From: Collinsella tanakaei
GTDB taxonomy: Bacteria; Actinomycetota; Coriobacteriia; Coriobacteriales; Coriobacteriaceae
Length of the DNA: 64,000 nucleotides
NCBI RefSeq assembly: GCF_016900375.1
Contig: NZ_JACJKB010000010.1
Span: forward strand, 1-64,000
Direction: 5' to 3'
The notes beneath the pieces are model-generated. The model had not been told where the DNA came from and ran no database searches. It saw only the letters and a list, made by a program, of their open reading frames with translations. Below are positions 24,342-32,224 of the stretch, one piece after another. The translations under genes were made by a program, and so were the position numbers. How positions within the stretch are numbered: position 1 is the stretch's first letter; each line of letters begins with the position of its first letter.

Positions 24342-24373
24342 TTGCCGCCCGAACACTTTTGCGTTACAAAAGT
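24342..24373 (+). promoter_or_regulatory. Promoter and overlapping operator of the toxin-antitoxin pair
   Basis: TTGCCG (24342-24347), 17 bp spacer, TACAAA (24365-24370). The inverted repeat ACTTTTG-CGTTA-CAAAAGT (24355-24373) covers the -10 and is a good candidate site for autoregulation by the ribbon-helix-helix antitoxin. The rest of the 309 bp gap before it (24153-24341) shows nothing else. Confidence 0.6.
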
Positions 24374-24384
24374 AGGTGAGCACC

Positions 24385-24654
24385 ATGGATCGCGTCATCG
24401 TCCATCCGAGAGTCACGCAGCGGCACCCATCGATTACCGAGGAGGACGTGCTGCATGCGTGGAATCAAGCAGTCCGTATCTCCTGGCGCGGAATATCCGC
24501 GCCTGACCAGTATGTAGCAGTTGGAATCGACCGGCGCAATCGCCTCATTGAGATGGTTGCAGCCGAAACGGAAGCAGGAGATTGGATGATATACCACGCA
24601 ATGACCCCGCCTTCTAAGCGCACATACTTAGAGCTGGGCATTCGCTGGATATAA
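24385..24654 (+). CDS. Putative type II toxin
   Basis: An 89-residue protein; ATG 24385 with AGGTGAG upstream. It has a small alpha/beta pattern (PSITEEDVLHAWNQAVRISW, YVAVGIDRRNRLIEMVAAET, GDWMIYHAMTPPSKRTYLEL). Size, position 14 bp before a ribbon-helix-helix protein and the palindromic operator suggest a toxin of the RelE/BrnT-like group. Direct family membership is uncertain, and the order (toxin first) matches BrnTA and HicAB-type modules. The activity (for example RNA cleavage) is not shown by the sequence. Confidence 0.62.
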   Translation: MDRVIVHPRVTQRHPSITEEDVLHAWNQAVRISWRGISAPDQYVAVGIDRRNRLIEMVAAETEAGDWMIYHAMTPPSKRTYLELGIRWI

Positions 24655-24668
24655 GGGGGTTCCTATCA

Positions 24669-24959
24669 ATGGAGTACAAGCTGAAATCCGGCAAGATCGT
24701 CACCGACGAGATGCTCGAGAAGGACGCCGAGATGTTCGAGCGCGGCGAATGGCCCGAAGGCGACTGGATTCCCGTCGTCATGGGTCGCCCGCCCCTCAGC
24801 AGCACCGAGGAGAGCATCACCGTCACCTTCCGCATGCCGCGCTCGCGCGCCCTAGCCTGCGCCGCGATCGCCGCGCGCCACGGAATGACCCGCTCGCAGT
24901 TTATCCGTGAGGCCATCGACCGCGCCATCGACGAGGAGATTCTGCATCAGGCGGAATAG
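24669..24959 (+). CDS. Putative ribbon-helix-helix antitoxin
   Basis: A 96-residue protein. An acidic N-terminal region (LEKDAEMFERGEWPEGDW) would bind the toxin. The C-terminal half is a ribbon-helix-helix DNA-binding domain: beta strand SITVTFRMPRS, then helices ALACAAIAARHGM and TRSQFIREAIDRAIDEEIL. GGGGG lies upstream of ATG 24669. It probably neutralises the upstream toxin and represses the pair through the dyad at 24355. Confidence 0.75.
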   Translation: MEYKLKSGKIVTDEMLEKDAEMFERGEWPEGDWIPVVMGRPPLSSTEESITVTFRMPRSRALACAAIAARHGMTRSQFIREAIDRAIDEEILHQAE

Positions 24960-24997
24960 GGCACGGCAGGGCACTCGCCGCCAGCACCGATCCGCCG

Positions 24998-26002
24998 CTA
25001 GCGGTTCTCGATGCTCCCGATGTTCTTCAGCTCGATGGAGATGAGCCCGTTCGGCTCGTTGACGAACTCGACGTACTCGGTGTTGCGCAGCATCTCGGCC
25101 GGGAAGGTGATCTCGATGCCCGTGTCGGTGCGGATCTTGTGGTTGCGCACCGCCGCGCGCTCCACGTTCGCACGCTCGACCGGCACGCGCTCGGGCAGCT
25201 TCTCCTCGCGCATCTCGGCCTCGAAGCGCTCCTTCATCGCGGGTTCGTCCTCGAAGATCTCGTCGGCGAGGTCCCAAGGGGCGAGTTCCTCGTCCTCCTC
25301 GACGCGCTCGGCCACAACCTCCTTGGCGCGCGCGAGCGCCATCGCGGTGTTGGCGCCGTGCTCCTCGGCGACCTCCTCGACGATGCGCGTCACCGTGTCG
25401 ATGACCTCCTTGCCCGAAACGCCCGTCACGCACTGCAACAGGCCGTCGGGGATGAGCATCGTGTCCTCGCCGGCGATCTTGCGCTTCTTGTCCTGGTACA
25501 TGACCTCCATCGTGCTCGCGCGCACGACGGCATAGCTCGACACCTTCTGCGAGGGGTTCGGCAGGATCGCATAATGACGCGCGATGTCGTTGCGCACCGC
25601 CCCGCCCTCGCGGTCGACCTCATGCATGAACGCCATGCGGCTCGTCATCAGCATGACGGCGAACCAGCGGACCTCGTCATCGTCCTCGAAGTCCGCCACG
25701 AGCACGTCGGTCGACTCCTGCTTATCGCATTTTGCCAGCTCACCGGCGATGAACTCGGCGATCTGCTGCGAGAGGTCGATAAACTCGCGGTCGCCGAACA
25801 GGAACGCCTTGAGCTCGCCGGCAAACGCGCTGTTCTCCGCGAAGGACCCACGACGGTTGTCGGCGCTCGTGCGCGCGCGGCGCAGATGCGAGGTCAGAAA
25901 CGAGCGGACCGCCCGCGTATCAAGGTCGAGCTCGCGCGCGCTCATGACGTTCACGGCGGACTCGAAATCGAGGATATGCAGGATGGCGTGGTTGATCTTC
26001 AT
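24998..26002 (-). CDS. 37-kDa nucleoid-associated protein (NdpA/YejK family)
   Basis: A 334-residue protein that begins MKINHAILHILDFESAV, the hallmark of the family, and has DFEDDDEVRWFAVMLM, YAILPNPSQKVSSYAVV and the C-terminal GIEITFPAEMLRNTEYVEFV. Family members associate with the nucleoid in Gram-negative bacteria; their role in Actinobacteria is poorly known, and phage-related functions have been proposed for some. It follows the TA pair convergently and has its own minus-strand start with GGAGA upstream. Confidence 0.85.
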   Translation of the reverse strand: MKINHAILHILDFESAVNVMSARELDLDTRAVRSFLTSHLRRARTSADNRRGSFAENSAFAGELKAFLFGDREFIDLSQQIAEFIAGELAKCDKQESTDVLVADFEDDDEVRWFAVMLMTSRMAFMHEVDREGGAVRNDIARHYAILPNPSQKVSSYAVVRASTMEVMYQDKKRKIAGEDTMLIPDGLLQCVTGVSGKEVIDTVTRIVEEVAEEHGANTAMALARAKEVVAERVEEDEELAPWDLADEIFEDEPAMKERFEAEMREEKLPERVPVERANVERAAVRNHKIRTDTGIEITFPAEMLRNTEYVEFVNEPNGLISIELKNIGSIENR

Positions 26003-26133
26003 GCGGCGGTCTCCTTCGGGCGCAGTATCGGCTCGAAAAAGTATAGCGGCACGATGGCGCCGCGCGACCGAATCGAACGCCCGCGCACAAAAAGGAAAGC
26101 AGACCGCTTCTACCCCTCGACGCGAGGCGACCG

Positions 26134-27531
26134 TCAGATGCCCTCGTCCTGCTCCTCATCCTCGTCGTCGCGCGCGATGCCCAGCCCATCGAGGAGCGTC
26201 GACGCGACACCCGTCACTTTATCGATCGTGGCGACGCGCGCGAGCGCCTTCATCACATCGCCGACGAAGGCGCGTTGCTCGGGCTCGAGCGTATCGTAAG
26301 CATCCCGCATCGCAGGCAGACTCACGCGCCAGCTCTCGCGGATATCCGCCAGACGTGTCGCGCCGGTAACGTCCAGCACGCCGAACAGCGTGTCGATGAA
26401 CGTGCCGCGCTCCTCTGCCGTGAAGCGGTCCATCCACGCGGCGACGGTCGAGCCGAAGTACCGCGAGCTCGCAGAAAGGCCGTCTGCCTGCTTGAATACG
26501 AGGCCATCGACCTCCCAGAGGAACGGGTTATGCTGCAGGATCGATATGCCATCGCTCTCCACAACCGTGAAATCGTGATCTTCGTCCATGATGAGGCCGA
26601 TGATCGACGATTTGGGCACGGTCTTGTCGATGCGCTCCCGAATGCGCGCATAGCCCTCGCTCGCCAGGAACTCCGCGTTGAAGCCGGGGCCGTCGTGCGA
26701 GAACACGCGCACGATGCGCTCCTGGACTGCAGGCGACGCGCAGGCCGCCGCATAGACCGCGAGGTTTCCGCCCTTGGAGTGCCCGCCGATGTAGATCGGA
26801 CCGTCGAGCAGCGTCGCCACGCGCTCGAGATACTCATGGGCCTCGCGCTGCGCGGGCACCGGGCACAGCGACGCCATGTTGAAGTCCTCGCGCCACCCTA
26901 CGAGCGTCGAGTCGGTACCCCGAAAGGCGACGTACATGCCGCCGCCGGGAAGCGAGAACGTCATGGCCGCGAACTGCTCGGCCGTGGCGAGGTCGGTCTT
27001 GAAATCGAAGGCGCACAGGCGAGCATTGCGGAAACGTGGGCTGGCGCACACGGCAAACAGCAGGTCGCGGCTGCCCTCGGGGTCCCAGCTCGTGCCGAAC
27101 ATGGTGTCGAACTCTTCAGCACGCAGCAGCTCGTGAAGCGCGATGCCCTCGCTCGACCACCTGCGCCGTGCGCCGGGATTCAGCCGATAGTAGGACATCC
27201 ACGAGAACACGAGGCTGTCGAGCGTGCAGAGCGGACGCTCATCGAAGGTCTCGAACGCCGTCTGCGCGTACGTAAGGAAGTTGTCGGGGTCGGACTTGCG
27301 CTTCGAGCGCTTCTCGTCGCTGTCTGAGCCAGCGTCCTCATCCGCGTCGTCCTGTCGATCGCTTCCGAAGCGACCGGCGATCGCCTCGATGAGGCTCGCA
27401 AGGCGACCTCCCTCACTGGCTCCCTCGGAATCCTCGGCCTCGCCGGCGGTATCAGCCTTCAACGGAGCGACGTCACCATCTGCATCGCTGACGAAAGCAC
27501 CCAGCGGCTGCTCGACCCTGTCCTCGCCCAT
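26134..27531 (-). CDS. Mbeg1-like alpha/beta-hydrolase (DUF2974)
   Basis: A 465-residue protein. The N-terminal ~90 residues are acidic and disordered (SDADGDVAPLKADTAGEAED). From ~95 the Mbeg1-like domain follows (NFLTYAQTAFETFDERPLCT, DSLVFSWMSYYRLNPG) with lipase-like features: nucleophile Ser in IYIGGHSKGGNLAVYAA, VAFRGTDSTLVGWREDFNM, VFSHDGPGFN and DEDHDFTVV. The substrate is unknown; lipid or ester hydrolysis is inferred. The ATG at 27531 is preferred (GGGGG five bases upstream), though the frame runs up through a family A repeat to 27582. Confidence 0.82.
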   Translation of the reverse strand: MGEDRVEQPLGAFVSDADGDVAPLKADTAGEAEDSEGASEGGRLASLIEAIAGRFGSDRQDDADEDAGSDSDEKRSKRKSDPDNFLTYAQTAFETFDERPLCTLDSLVFSWMSYYRLNPGARRRWSSEGIALHELLRAEEFDTMFGTSWDPEGSRDLLFAVCASPRFRNARLCAFDFKTDLATAEQFAAMTFSLPGGGMYVAFRGTDSTLVGWREDFNMASLCPVPAQREAHEYLERVATLLDGPIYIGGHSKGGNLAVYAAACASPAVQERIVRVFSHDGPGFNAEFLASEGYARIRERIDKTVPKSSIIGLIMDEDHDFTVVESDGISILQHNPFLWEVDGLVFKQADGLSASSRYFGSTVAAWMDRFTAEERGTFIDTLFGVLDVTGATRLADIRESWRVSLPAMRDAYDTLEPEQRAFVGDVMKALARVATIDKVTGVASTLLDGLGIARDDEDEEQDEGI

Positions 27532-27550
27532 AGGACCCCCAATCATGCCC

Positions 27551-27581
27551 TGCAAGTTTGGGGACAGACCCCAAACTTGCA
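27551..27581. repeat. Palindromic repeat family A, copy 10
   Basis: TGCAAGTTTGGGG-ACAGA-CCCCAAACTTGCA: perfect 13 bp arms. It has TGCAAG instead of TGAAAG and sits just upstream of the hydrolase start. Confidence 0.88.
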
Positions 27582-27653
27582 CGTTCTGTCTCCATGCTAG
27601 CGCTCTGAAGCCCGGTCGATGCGCACATACAGGGGTTTGTTTTTAGCTGGGGA

Positions 27654-27831
27654 TCAAATTCGCGACTTTTGAGATACCTCACCGATATTGTGGGTTGATT
27701 CCACGCTTACCAGGCTCCAGTTTTATCCACTCGTGCTATCGTTTTACCAGATCACATTGGCTTTTTGATACATTTTGGTAAGCTACGCCGCGTCACTAAA
27801 GACGACACTCTCTCAAAAGTCACAAATTTGA
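27654..27831. mobile_element. MITE-like element E, copy 2 (178 bp)
   Basis: Terminal repeats TCAAATTCGCGACTTTTGAG (27654) and the complement of TCAAATTTGTGACTTTTGAG ending at 27831, two mismatches. Interior stretches match copy 1 in opposite orientation (for example AAATGTATCAA and TATCTCAAAAGTCGCG). With copy 10 of family A it fills most of the 378 bp gene-free stretch 27532-27909. Confidence 0.78.
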
Positions 27832-27909
27832 CACTGACCCCCTACTCAACAGGTGCATCGCCTGACGCGCGAGCCCCCAAGTCGCGAACCCACGCAGCAA
27901 ACGCAGCTT

Positions 27910-29676
27910 CTAGCGCACGAACCAGGCAGCGGTATCCTGCGGCACCGACCCGTCGGAAGCAAGATCACCCGAAGCGACGAGCAGCGCACCGACCGGAGCA
28001 GGAACCGCTTCAGCGCCGAAGTTGACGACGCACGTAAACGTGCGCCCATCGGCGCAGGGCCGCTCATAGGCGATCACCTGGTCGGGTGTGGCGCCCAACT
28101 CGAGCGCCGGCAGCCACGTGAGCGACATGTCACCCGTTGCGGTAAGCATCTCTGCACGAAGCGCCAATACGCACTGGTAGAAGTTAAGCATCGAGCGGCC
28201 ATCGGCCTGCTCTGCATCGGCTGCGAACTCGGCATACCACAGCGGCTGGGGCAGATGGGGTGCAGTGGGCGCGGCAACCCGAGCGACACCCTCGACCGGT
28301 GCGGAAAACCCGAACGACCCGGTCGCGCCATCCCCGAACGAAGCGTCCCATACAGCCGGGGCAGGCAGGTCGGACGCGCACCACGGCAGCGGCACGCGGC
28401 AGCCATCGCGGCCCTTGAGCGCATCGCCATGGGCCGTGCGCCGAGCCTGCGGGTCTTCCAGGCGATCCCAGGGAATGGTCGCCACCTCGAACAGCCCGAG
28501 CTCCTCGCCCTGATAGATATACACCGAACCCGGAAGCCCCATCTCCATGAGCAGCGCCGCGCGTGCGCGCTTCGTCCCGAGTGCGCGGTCCTCGATGTAC
28601 GTCGCACCATCGCGGAGCAGCCAATCGTTCACAAGCTGATGATGCGCGTGCGAGCGCACCTGCGGCAGGCCGTAGCGGGTCGGATGACGCGGCACGTCAT
28701 GGTTCGACAGCACCCACGTGCTCGTGGAACCCGACAGCTCCGCACAGGTAAGACCCTCCTCGATCGCGCGACGGAAATCGTCCGCGCGCCAATCGGCCTT
28801 GGCGAACTCGAAATTGAACACCTGTCCGAGCTCCTCGGTCGAGGCGTAATACCGCTGGTGCTCCGGCGTCACCCATGCCTCCGCTACCGCGAAACGCGGC
28901 GGTTCGTACTCGTTGAAGACCTGCCGCCACTCACGGTAGATCTCGTGCACCTCCGGCCGGTCCCATAGCGGATTGTCCTCGTTGCCCGCGCCCTGGTCGG
29001 GCACCTGATCGAGCTCATCGAGCGGACGGCTGTCAAGATCTTTCGCCAGCGCATGCGCCACATCGATGCGGAAGCCATCGACCCCGCGGTCGGACCAGAA
29101 GCGCAGCGTCCGCTTGAACTCCTCATGCACATCAGGATGCTTCCAGTTGAGGTCGGGCTGCTCCTTGGCAAACAGGTGCAGGTACCACTCGCCATCTTCG
29201 ACGCGTTCCCACGCCGAGCCGCCGAAACACGACCTCCAACCGTTGGGCGGCAGCTCCCCGGCCTCGCCGCGTCCTGGACGGAAGATATAGCGGTCGCGCT
29301 CGGGCGAGCCGGGACCCGCCGCAAGCGCCGCCTGGAAGAAACGGTGCTTATCGGATGTATGGTTGGGCACGATGTCGACGATCACGCGGATGCCGCGCTC
29401 ATGGGCGGCGGCAACCAGGTCGTCGAAATCGTCAAGCGTTCCGAGGCGCGGGTCAACGTTCCGGTAATCGATGACATCATAGCCGCCATCGGCGAGCTCT
29501 GACGGGTAGAACGGCGAAAGCCAGATGGCGTCGACACCGAGCCGCTTGAGGTAGCCCATCTGCGTCACGACGCCGCGGATGTCGCCGAGACCGTCTCCGT
29601 TCGCATCGCGAAAGCTGCGCGGATACACCTGGTACACGACCGCCTGTTTCCACCAATCGGCACCTTTGCCCAGCAT
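27910..29676 (-). CDS. GH13 alpha-glucosidase (oligo-1,6-glucosidase type)
   Basis: A 588-residue cytoplasmic enzyme starting at ATG 29676 with AGGAGG five bases upstream. It opens WWKQAVVYQVYPRSF and has the four GH13 regions: DIVPNHTS, GFRIDVAHAL (nucleophile Asp205), AEAWV (acid Glu266) and LSNHDVPRHPTRYG (Asp327). The PLWDRPEVHEIYREW region fits the alpha-1,4/1,6-glucosidases of family GH13_30/31. It probably hydrolyses maltose- or isomaltose-type oligosaccharides taken up from outside. A promoter with an overlapping dyad lies at 29726-29755. Confidence 0.92.
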   Translation of the reverse strand: MLGKGADWWKQAVVYQVYPRSFRDANGDGLGDIRGVVTQMGYLKRLGVDAIWLSPFYPSELADGGYDVIDYRNVDPRLGTLDDFDDLVAAAHERGIRVIVDIVPNHTSDKHRFFQAALAAGPGSPERDRYIFRPGRGEAGELPPNGWRSCFGGSAWERVEDGEWYLHLFAKEQPDLNWKHPDVHEEFKRTLRFWSDRGVDGFRIDVAHALAKDLDSRPLDELDQVPDQGAGNEDNPLWDRPEVHEIYREWRQVFNEYEPPRFAVAEAWVTPEHQRYYASTEELGQVFNFEFAKADWRADDFRRAIEEGLTCAELSGSTSTWVLSNHDVPRHPTRYGLPQVRSHAHHQLVNDWLLRDGATYIEDRALGTKRARAALLMEMGLPGSVYIYQGEELGLFEVATIPWDRLEDPQARRTAHGDALKGRDGCRVPLPWCASDLPAPAVWDASFGDGATGSFGFSAPVEGVARVAAPTAPHLPQPLWYAEFAADAEQADGRSMLNFYQCVLALRAEMLTATGDMSLTWLPALELGATPDQVIAYERPCADGRTFTCVVNFGAEAVPAPVGALLVASGDLASDGSVPQDTAAWFVR

Positions 29677-29725
29677 AGCGTCCTCCTGTCCGATCGCCGC
29701 GGGATACCCCGCGTCACCTGGGTCA

Positions 29726-29755
29726 ATTGTAGCCCGGACATCTTGTACGAACAAG
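29726..29755 (-). promoter_or_regulatory. Promoter and operator-like dyad of the glucosidase gene
   Basis: On the minus strand: -35 TTGTTC (29754-29749), 17 bp spacer, -10 TACAAT (29731-29726). The dyad CTTGT-TCGT-ACAAG overlaps the -35, so a sugar-responsive repressor could block the promoter. Confidence 0.6.
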
Positions 29756-29825
29756 GATTGGCCATATGGCAAGATGCCGCTCATACCTACCGAGACAGGA
29801 GGACCCCAGCTTCGATCGATCGCGC

Positions 29826-30779
29826 CTACAGCTCGCGCAGACCCGCCCGGTCGATAACATCGGAAAGCGCCTCCGCCGAGGCGTGCAGCCGTGCGAGCTC
29901 GTCCTCGTCGAGCGAGATGGGCACACGGCATTCAATGCCGGCGCGCCCGATAATCGTGGGCAGCGAGATTGCGATGTCCGTCAGACCGTACTCCCCCACC
30001 ATCAAGCTCGAAACCGGAAGTACGCAGTGCTCGTCGCGCATGATGGCGCCGCATAGACGCGCGACCGACATGGCGATGCCGTAGTACGTCGCCTTCTTGC
30101 GCGCGATGATTTCGTATGCCGCCCCCTTGACGTCGTCTGCGATGCGCCGCTGCGCTGCAACGTGGTCAAAATGGCCGCGCATCTCGCAGAAATCCTTGAG
30201 CGGCACGCCCGCCACGTCGGCGCTCGACCACACCGCGAGCTCCGAGTCGCCGTGCTCGCCGATGATGTAGGCCCCCACATCGCGCGGATCCACGCCCAGA
30301 TGGTCGCCGAGGGCCTCCTGCAGACGTGCGGAATCGAGCACCGTCCCCGATCCGATCACATGACTCTCGGGCAGGCCGGACATCTTGATCGCGGCGTAGG
30401 TGAGCACATCCACCGGATTGGACACCACGAGAAGGATGCCCTCGAACCCGACCTCGCGAATACGGGGGATGATGGACTCGTAGATACCGACGTTCTTGTT
30501 CACGAGGTCAAGGCGCGTCTCGCCGGGTTTTTGCGCGGCGCCGGCTGTGACCACGATGATCGCGGCGTCGGCTGCGTCCTCGTAATCGCCCGCATACACA
30601 TCGATGGGGTGTGCAAACGGCGAACCGTTCCCGATGTCGAGCGCCTCGCCCTCGGCGCGCGCCCGGTCGACATCGATCAGCACCATCTCCGAGAACAACC
30701 CGCTCTGCATGAGTGCAAACGCCGAAGAGGACCCCACAAACCCGCATCCGACAACGGCAACTTTCCTGGTATCGATCAT
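29826..30779 (-). CDS. ldh: L-lactate dehydrogenase
   Basis: A 317-residue enzyme that reduces pyruvate to L-lactate with NADH during fermentation. Motifs are VVGCGFVGSSSAFAL (NAD binding), AAQKPGETRLDLVNKN (Arg89 region), VVSNPVDVLTY, GTVLDSARLQ (Arg) and IIGEHGDSELAVW with catalytic His176. GETR supports a lactate rather than malate enzyme. The ATG at 30779 has AAGGAG five bases upstream. The frame is open to 30959 without a better start. Confidence 0.94.
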   Translation of the reverse strand: MIDTRKVAVVGCGFVGSSSAFALMQSGLFSEMVLIDVDRARAEGEALDIGNGSPFAHPIDVYAGDYEDAADAAIIVVTAGAAQKPGETRLDLVNKNVGIYESIIPRIREVGFEGILLVVSNPVDVLTYAAIKMSGLPESHVIGSGTVLDSARLQEALGDHLGVDPRDVGAYIIGEHGDSELAVWSSADVAGVPLKDFCEMRGHFDHVAAQRRIADDVKGAAYEIIARKKATYYGIAMSVARLCGAIMRDEHCVLPVSSLMVGEYGLTDIAISLPTIIGRAGIECRVPISLDEDELARLHASAEALSDVIDRAGLREL

Positions 30780-30867
30780 GACTGCTCCTTCGAATCGTAT
30801 CGTCAGAAAACCTATCTGACCGATGGGGATATTCCCCCGCTGGGCGCGCCCAAGCAGCCTCCTTTTA

Positions 30868-30897
30868 TTTCCTATTTGCTCTATAGGATTTTCACAA
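30868..30897 (-). promoter_or_regulatory. Possible ldh control region
   Basis: On the minus strand TTGTGA (30897-30892) is followed by the dyad CCTATAGAGCAAATAGG (30887-30871). TTGTGA looks like half of a Rex (NADH-sensing) site, but no second half is visible. No clear -10 at normal distance. Confidence 0.3.
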
Positions 30898-30917
30898 ATG
30901 ACCCCTTGACAGCAGAA

Positions 30918-30948
30918 CGCCCTGGCCCTCACACCGAGGACCAGGGCG
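30918..30948 (-). terminator. Terminator after the aminotransferase
   Basis: CGCCCTGG pairs with CCAGGGCG (8 bp, extendable with one mismatch) just below the stop at 30989. The minus-strand side is GTTCTGCTGTC, a weak T run. Confidence 0.55.
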
Positions 30949-30988
30949 AAAGCGCACATGGAAAGGGGCTCGTACCGAGGCGGCGATC

Positions 30989-32152
30989 CTAGCAGATGCC
31001 GGCATCCTTGATGGCGGCGACAGCGGCGCGCATGCCCTCGGGCGGCAGCACGAGCGCCATGCGCACGTACCCCTCACCCGACGGGCCGAAGCTCGCGCCC
31101 GGCGTCACGATGACGCCCGCACGGTCCATGAGCTCCTCGCAAAACGCCATGGAATCGGTGCGGCCGCCGGGCAGCTTCGCCCACACGAACATGGTGCCGT
31201 GCGCGTTCGGACGCTCCCAACCGATGGCCTCCAGGCCGTCGCACAGCGCGTCGCGACGTTCCTGGTACTTCAGGCGCTGCGCCTCGACCTCGTCGAGCGG
31301 ACCGGTCAGCGCGGCGATGGCCGCCTTCTGGATCGGGAAGAACATGCCGAAGTCGATCTGGCTGCGCAGCTTGGCGAACGCCTGCACCACATCGGAGCGA
31401 CCGACAAGGAAGCCGATGCGCGCGCCGGTGACGTTGAACGACTTCGAGAGCGAGAAGAACTCCACGCCAACCTCGAGCGCTCCGGGATACTGCAGGAAGC
31501 TGCCACCGCGCGGACCGTCGTAGACGATGTCGGAATAGGCGTTGTCGTGCACGATGAGCAGGTCGTGCTCGCGGGCGAACGCGATAATCTCCTCGTAGAG
31601 CTCGGGCGTGCCCACGCTGCCCACCGGATTGGCGGGAAGCGACACGATCATGTACTTGGCGCGGTCGGCGACCTCGGGGTCGATGCCCGCCACGTAGGGC
31701 AAAAAGTCGTGCTCCGCCTCGAGCGGGTAGTACGAAAGCTCGCCGTCGGCGATCTTCACGCCCGCCTCGAACACCGGGTAGCAGGGGTCGGGCACGAGCA
31801 CCGTATCGCCGGGATCGAGCAGCGCGAGGCCAAGATGGCCCACACCCTCCTGGGTGCCGTTGCACGAGGCGACCATATCGGGCGTGATGCCCTCCACGCC
31901 GAAGCGGCGCGCATAGTAATCGCACACAGCCTGCTTGAGCTCGGGAAGGTCGCCCAGGCTGTACTTCCACTGGGTCGGATCGGCAGCCGCATCGCGCAGG
32001 GCGCTGACCACATGGTCGTACGGGGCGAAATCGGGCGTACCAACCGAGAGGTTGTAGATGGTGCGGCCCTGAGCCTCGAGCTTCAGGCGGCGCTGGTTGA
32101 GCGAGGCGAACACCTCGGCGCCGAAACGATCGAGTCTCTGGGAAAACTGCAT
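30989..32152 (-). CDS. Class I/II aminotransferase, LL-diaminopimelate aminotransferase-like
   Basis: A 387-residue PLP enzyme, fold type I. The PLP Lys is in FFSLSKSFNVTGARIGFLVG; other features are SVGTPDFAPYDHV, SCNGTQEGVGHLGLALLDPG, VPDPCYPVFEAG, VSLPANPVGSVG and the C-terminal GYVRMALVLPPE. Overall it reads like LL-DAP aminotransferases and their relatives that act on N-acetyl-amino-ketopimelate. It may be the aminotransferase missing from the lysA operon, but another amino acid substrate is equally possible. ATG 32152 has GAAAGGA upstream. It lies 72 bp after nadE, probably cotranscribed. Confidence 0.8.
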   Translation of the reverse strand: MQFSQRLDRFGAEVFASLNQRRLKLEAQGRTIYNLSVGTPDFAPYDHVVSALRDAAADPTQWKYSLGDLPELKQAVCDYYARRFGVEGITPDMVASCNGTQEGVGHLGLALLDPGDTVLVPDPCYPVFEAGVKIADGELSYYPLEAEHDFLPYVAGIDPEVADRAKYMIVSLPANPVGSVGTPELYEEIIAFAREHDLLIVHDNAYSDIVYDGPRGGSFLQYPGALEVGVEFFSLSKSFNVTGARIGFLVGRSDVVQAFAKLRSQIDFGMFFPIQKAAIAALTGPLDEVEAQRLKYQERRDALCDGLEAIGWERPNAHGTMFVWAKLPGGRTDSMAFCEELMDRAGVIVTPGASFGPSGEGYVRMALVLPPEGMRAAVAAIKDAGIC

Positions 32153-32224
32153 GGTGGACTTCCTTTCAGGAACAAGCGGTGGATGAAGGGTGCGAGGCGC
32201 AGGCCCGCGCAAAGGGCGGCGGTG

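Noticed and set aside
26134-27582. Hydrolase start at 27582 inside a family A repeat
   Set aside because: The codons up to 27531 translate the palindrome (VWGLSPN), and the ATG at 27531 has GGGGG at good spacing.
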